A stretch of 52,327 nt of DNA from Burkholderiales bacterium (GTDB lineage Bacteria > Pseudomonadota > Gammaproteobacteria > Burkholderiales > Burkholderiaceae_C). The notes beneath the pieces were generated by a model, which did not search any database, was not told the origin of the DNA, and saw only the letters and a program-made list of their open reading frames with translations. The translations under genes and the position numbers were made by a program. The DNA lies in contig JACRAZ010000096.1 of NCBI GenBank assembly GCA_016213205.1, positions 1-52,327 on the forward strand, read 5' to 3'. Numbering within the stretch: the first letter of the stretch is position 1; each line of letters begins with the position of its first letter. Shown here piece after piece: positions 51,257-52,327 of the stretch.

Positions 51257-51294
51257 ATCCTCTTTCAGCTGACAACGCCATCAAAGGAGATGCG

Positions 51295-51585
51295 ATGAAA
51301 CTTCGTCCGTTGCACGATCGTGTGATCGTCAAGCGCCTGGAGAACGAAACCAAGACCGCCTCGGGCATCGTGATCCCCGACAACGCCGCCGAGAAGCCCG
51401 ACCAGGGTGAGGTGCTGGCCGTCGGCCCCGGCAAGCGCAACGACAAGGGCGACTTCGTTGCCCTGAACATCAAGGTGGGCGACCGCGTGCTGTTCGGCAA
51501 GTACAGCGGCCAGACCGTCAAGGTCGACGGCGACGAACTGCTGGTGATGCGCGAAGAAGACCTCTTCGCCGTGGTCGAAAAGTGA
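51295..51585 (+). CDS. groES: Co-chaperonin GroES
   Basis: Lid of the GroEL folding chamber. The 96-aa protein has MKLRPLHDRVIVKRLENETK, the mobile loop TKTASGIVIPDNAAEKPDQG and VLFGKYSGQTVKVDGDELLV. ATG at 51295 has aaggaga upstream. It is preceded by CIRCE and is first of the groESL operon. Its stop codon lies in the left arm of a 12-bp hairpin. Confidence 0.98.
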   Translation: MKLRPLHDRVIVKRLENETKTASGIVIPDNAAEKPDQGEVLAVGPGKRNDKGDFVALNIKVGDRVLFGKYSGQTVKVDGDELLVMREEDLFAVVEK

Positions 51586-51650
51586 TTGCCTGAGGCAATC
51601 ACTTTCGTCGCAGGCTGACTTGGCGCAGCCAAGTCAAGGGCCGCAGGCCC
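51579..51650 (+). repeat. Three consecutive hairpins in the groES-groEL spacer
   Basis: Stem 1: 12 bp (51579-51590 with 51594-51605), loop tga, covering the groES stop. Stem 2: 9 bp tgacttggc/gccaagtca (51616-51624 with 51628-51636), loop gca. Stem 3: 5 bp gggcc/ggccc (51638-51642 with 51646-51650), loop gca. All are perfect with 3-base loops. There is no T-tract, so they look like RNA-processing or stability elements, possibly tuning the GroES/GroEL ratio. Confidence 0.8.
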
Positions 51651-51714
51651 GGCCGCAGACAAGAGCTGGTTGCAGTGCACAAACCTATCCTGTACTGAAT
51701 TCGGAGAGATACAC

Positions 51715-52327
51715 ATGGCAGCAAAAGACGTCATCTTTGGCGCTGACGCCCGTCACCGCATGGTCGAAGGCGTGAACATCCTGGCCAACGCGGTCAAGGT
51801 CACGCTGGGTCCCAAGGGCCGCAACGTCGTGCTCGAGCGCTCGTTCGGCGCCCCCACCGTCACCAAGGACGGTGTCTCGGTGGCCAAGGAAATCGAGCTG
51901 AAGGACAAGCTGCAGAACATGGGTGCCCAGATGGTCAAGGAAGTCGCTTCCAAGACCAGCGACATCGCCGGCGACGGCACCACCACCGCCACCGTGCTGG
52001 CCCAGTCGATCGTGCGCGAAGGCATGAAGTTCGTGGCCGCCGGCATGAACCCGATGGACCTGAAGCGCGGCATCGACAAGGCCGTGATCGCCCTGGTCGC
52101 CGAGCTGAAGAAGCAATCGAAGGCCACCACCACGAGCAAGGAAATCGCCCAGGTCGGCACCATCTCGGCCAACAGCGATGAAGAAGTCGGCACCATCATC
52201 TCGCAGGCGATGGACAAGGTCGGCAAGGAAGGCGTCATCACCGTCGAAGACGGAAAGAGCCTGAACAGCGAGCTCGACGTCCTCGAAGGCATGCAGTTCG
52301 ACCGCGCCTACCTGTCGCCCTACTTCA
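51715..52327 (+). CDS. groEL: Chaperonin GroEL, N-terminal part (runs off the window)
   Basis: The visible 204 residues begin MAAKDVIFGADARHRMVEGV. They contain the equatorial ATP-binding motifs VTLGPKGRNVVLE and SDIAGDGTTTATVLAQ (catalytic Asp in GDGTT), and the start of the apical domain. The family is about 550 aa, so about two thirds of the protein lies beyond the end. cggagaga precedes the ATG. It is second in the HrcA-controlled groESL operon. Confidence 0.98.
   Translation, partial: MAAKDVIFGADARHRMVEGVNILANAVKVTLGPKGRNVVLERSFGAPTVTKDGVSVAKEIELKDKLQNMGAQMVKEVASKTSDIAGDGTTTATVLAQSIVREGMKFVAAGMNPMDLKRGIDKAVIALVAELKKQSKATTTSKEIAQVGTISANSDEEVGTIISQAMDKVGKEGVITVEDGKSLNSELDVLEGMQFDRAYLSPYF

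Overview
The window is a GC-rich bacterial chromosome segment with tightly packed, often 4-nt-overlapping genes. Gene content and order (hrcA-nadK-recN; lolB-ispE-tRNA-Gln-prs-rplY-pth; murA-hisGDCBHAF; rplU-rpmA-obgE-proB; ispB-tRNA-Pro-pilBCD-coaE-zapD-yacG; groESL) point to a betaproteobacterium of the order Burkholderiales, probably the Rubrivivax/Leptothrix side of that order. This placement rests on synteny and protein resemblance, not on a database search.

Layout. Positions 1-1700 are a small accessory patch: the 5' end of an IS481-type transposase, an NTF2/SnoaL-like gene, a decayed IS5-type transposase and a CAU-anticodon tRNA. From 1767 to about 19150 lie housekeeping genes: the heat-shock repressor HrcA, NAD kinase, RecN, RapZ, a stand-alone LON-N domain protein, the 8-oxoG repair pair MutY and MutM flanking a dynamin-like GTPase, a secreted TPR protein, LolB, IspE, PRPP synthase, L25/Ctc, alanine dehydrogenase, peptidyl-tRNA hydrolase, a DUF4124-like protein and a ferredoxin. 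From 19208 to 30345 nearly everything is on the minus strand: coaD, rsmD, the his operon with murA and a BolA/IbaG gene, and a two-gene ABC-2 transporter. A VapBC-type toxin-antitoxin pair sits inside the his operon between hisD and hisC, with three evenly spaced palindromes before it.

Positions 30422-41842 hold a TetR regulator, a TPR protein, proB-obgE-rpmA-rplU, ispB, tRNA-Pro, the type IV pilus genes pilB/pilC/pilD, coaE, zapD and yacG.

Positions 41905-50771 hold the most unusual feature: a five-gene, same-strand signalling cluster. It encodes a 2011-aa protein joining a Ser/Thr-kinase domain, an AAA/MalT-like ATPase with a long helical region, GAF and PAS-like modules, an HPt domain and a CheA-type ATPase. 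With it are a membrane-anchored MCP signalling stub with no sensor domain, a CheX-like protein, a pseudo-receiver-CheX fusion and an intact CheY. No CheW, CheR or CheB is present. It looks like a non-canonical chemosensory or phosphorelay system whose input enters through the giant kinase.

The window ends in groES and the start of groEL, preceded by a CIRCE operator. The matching repressor gene hrcA is at the other end of the window, so both halves of that circuit are visible. Hairpins occur in the groES leader and in the groES-groEL spacer.
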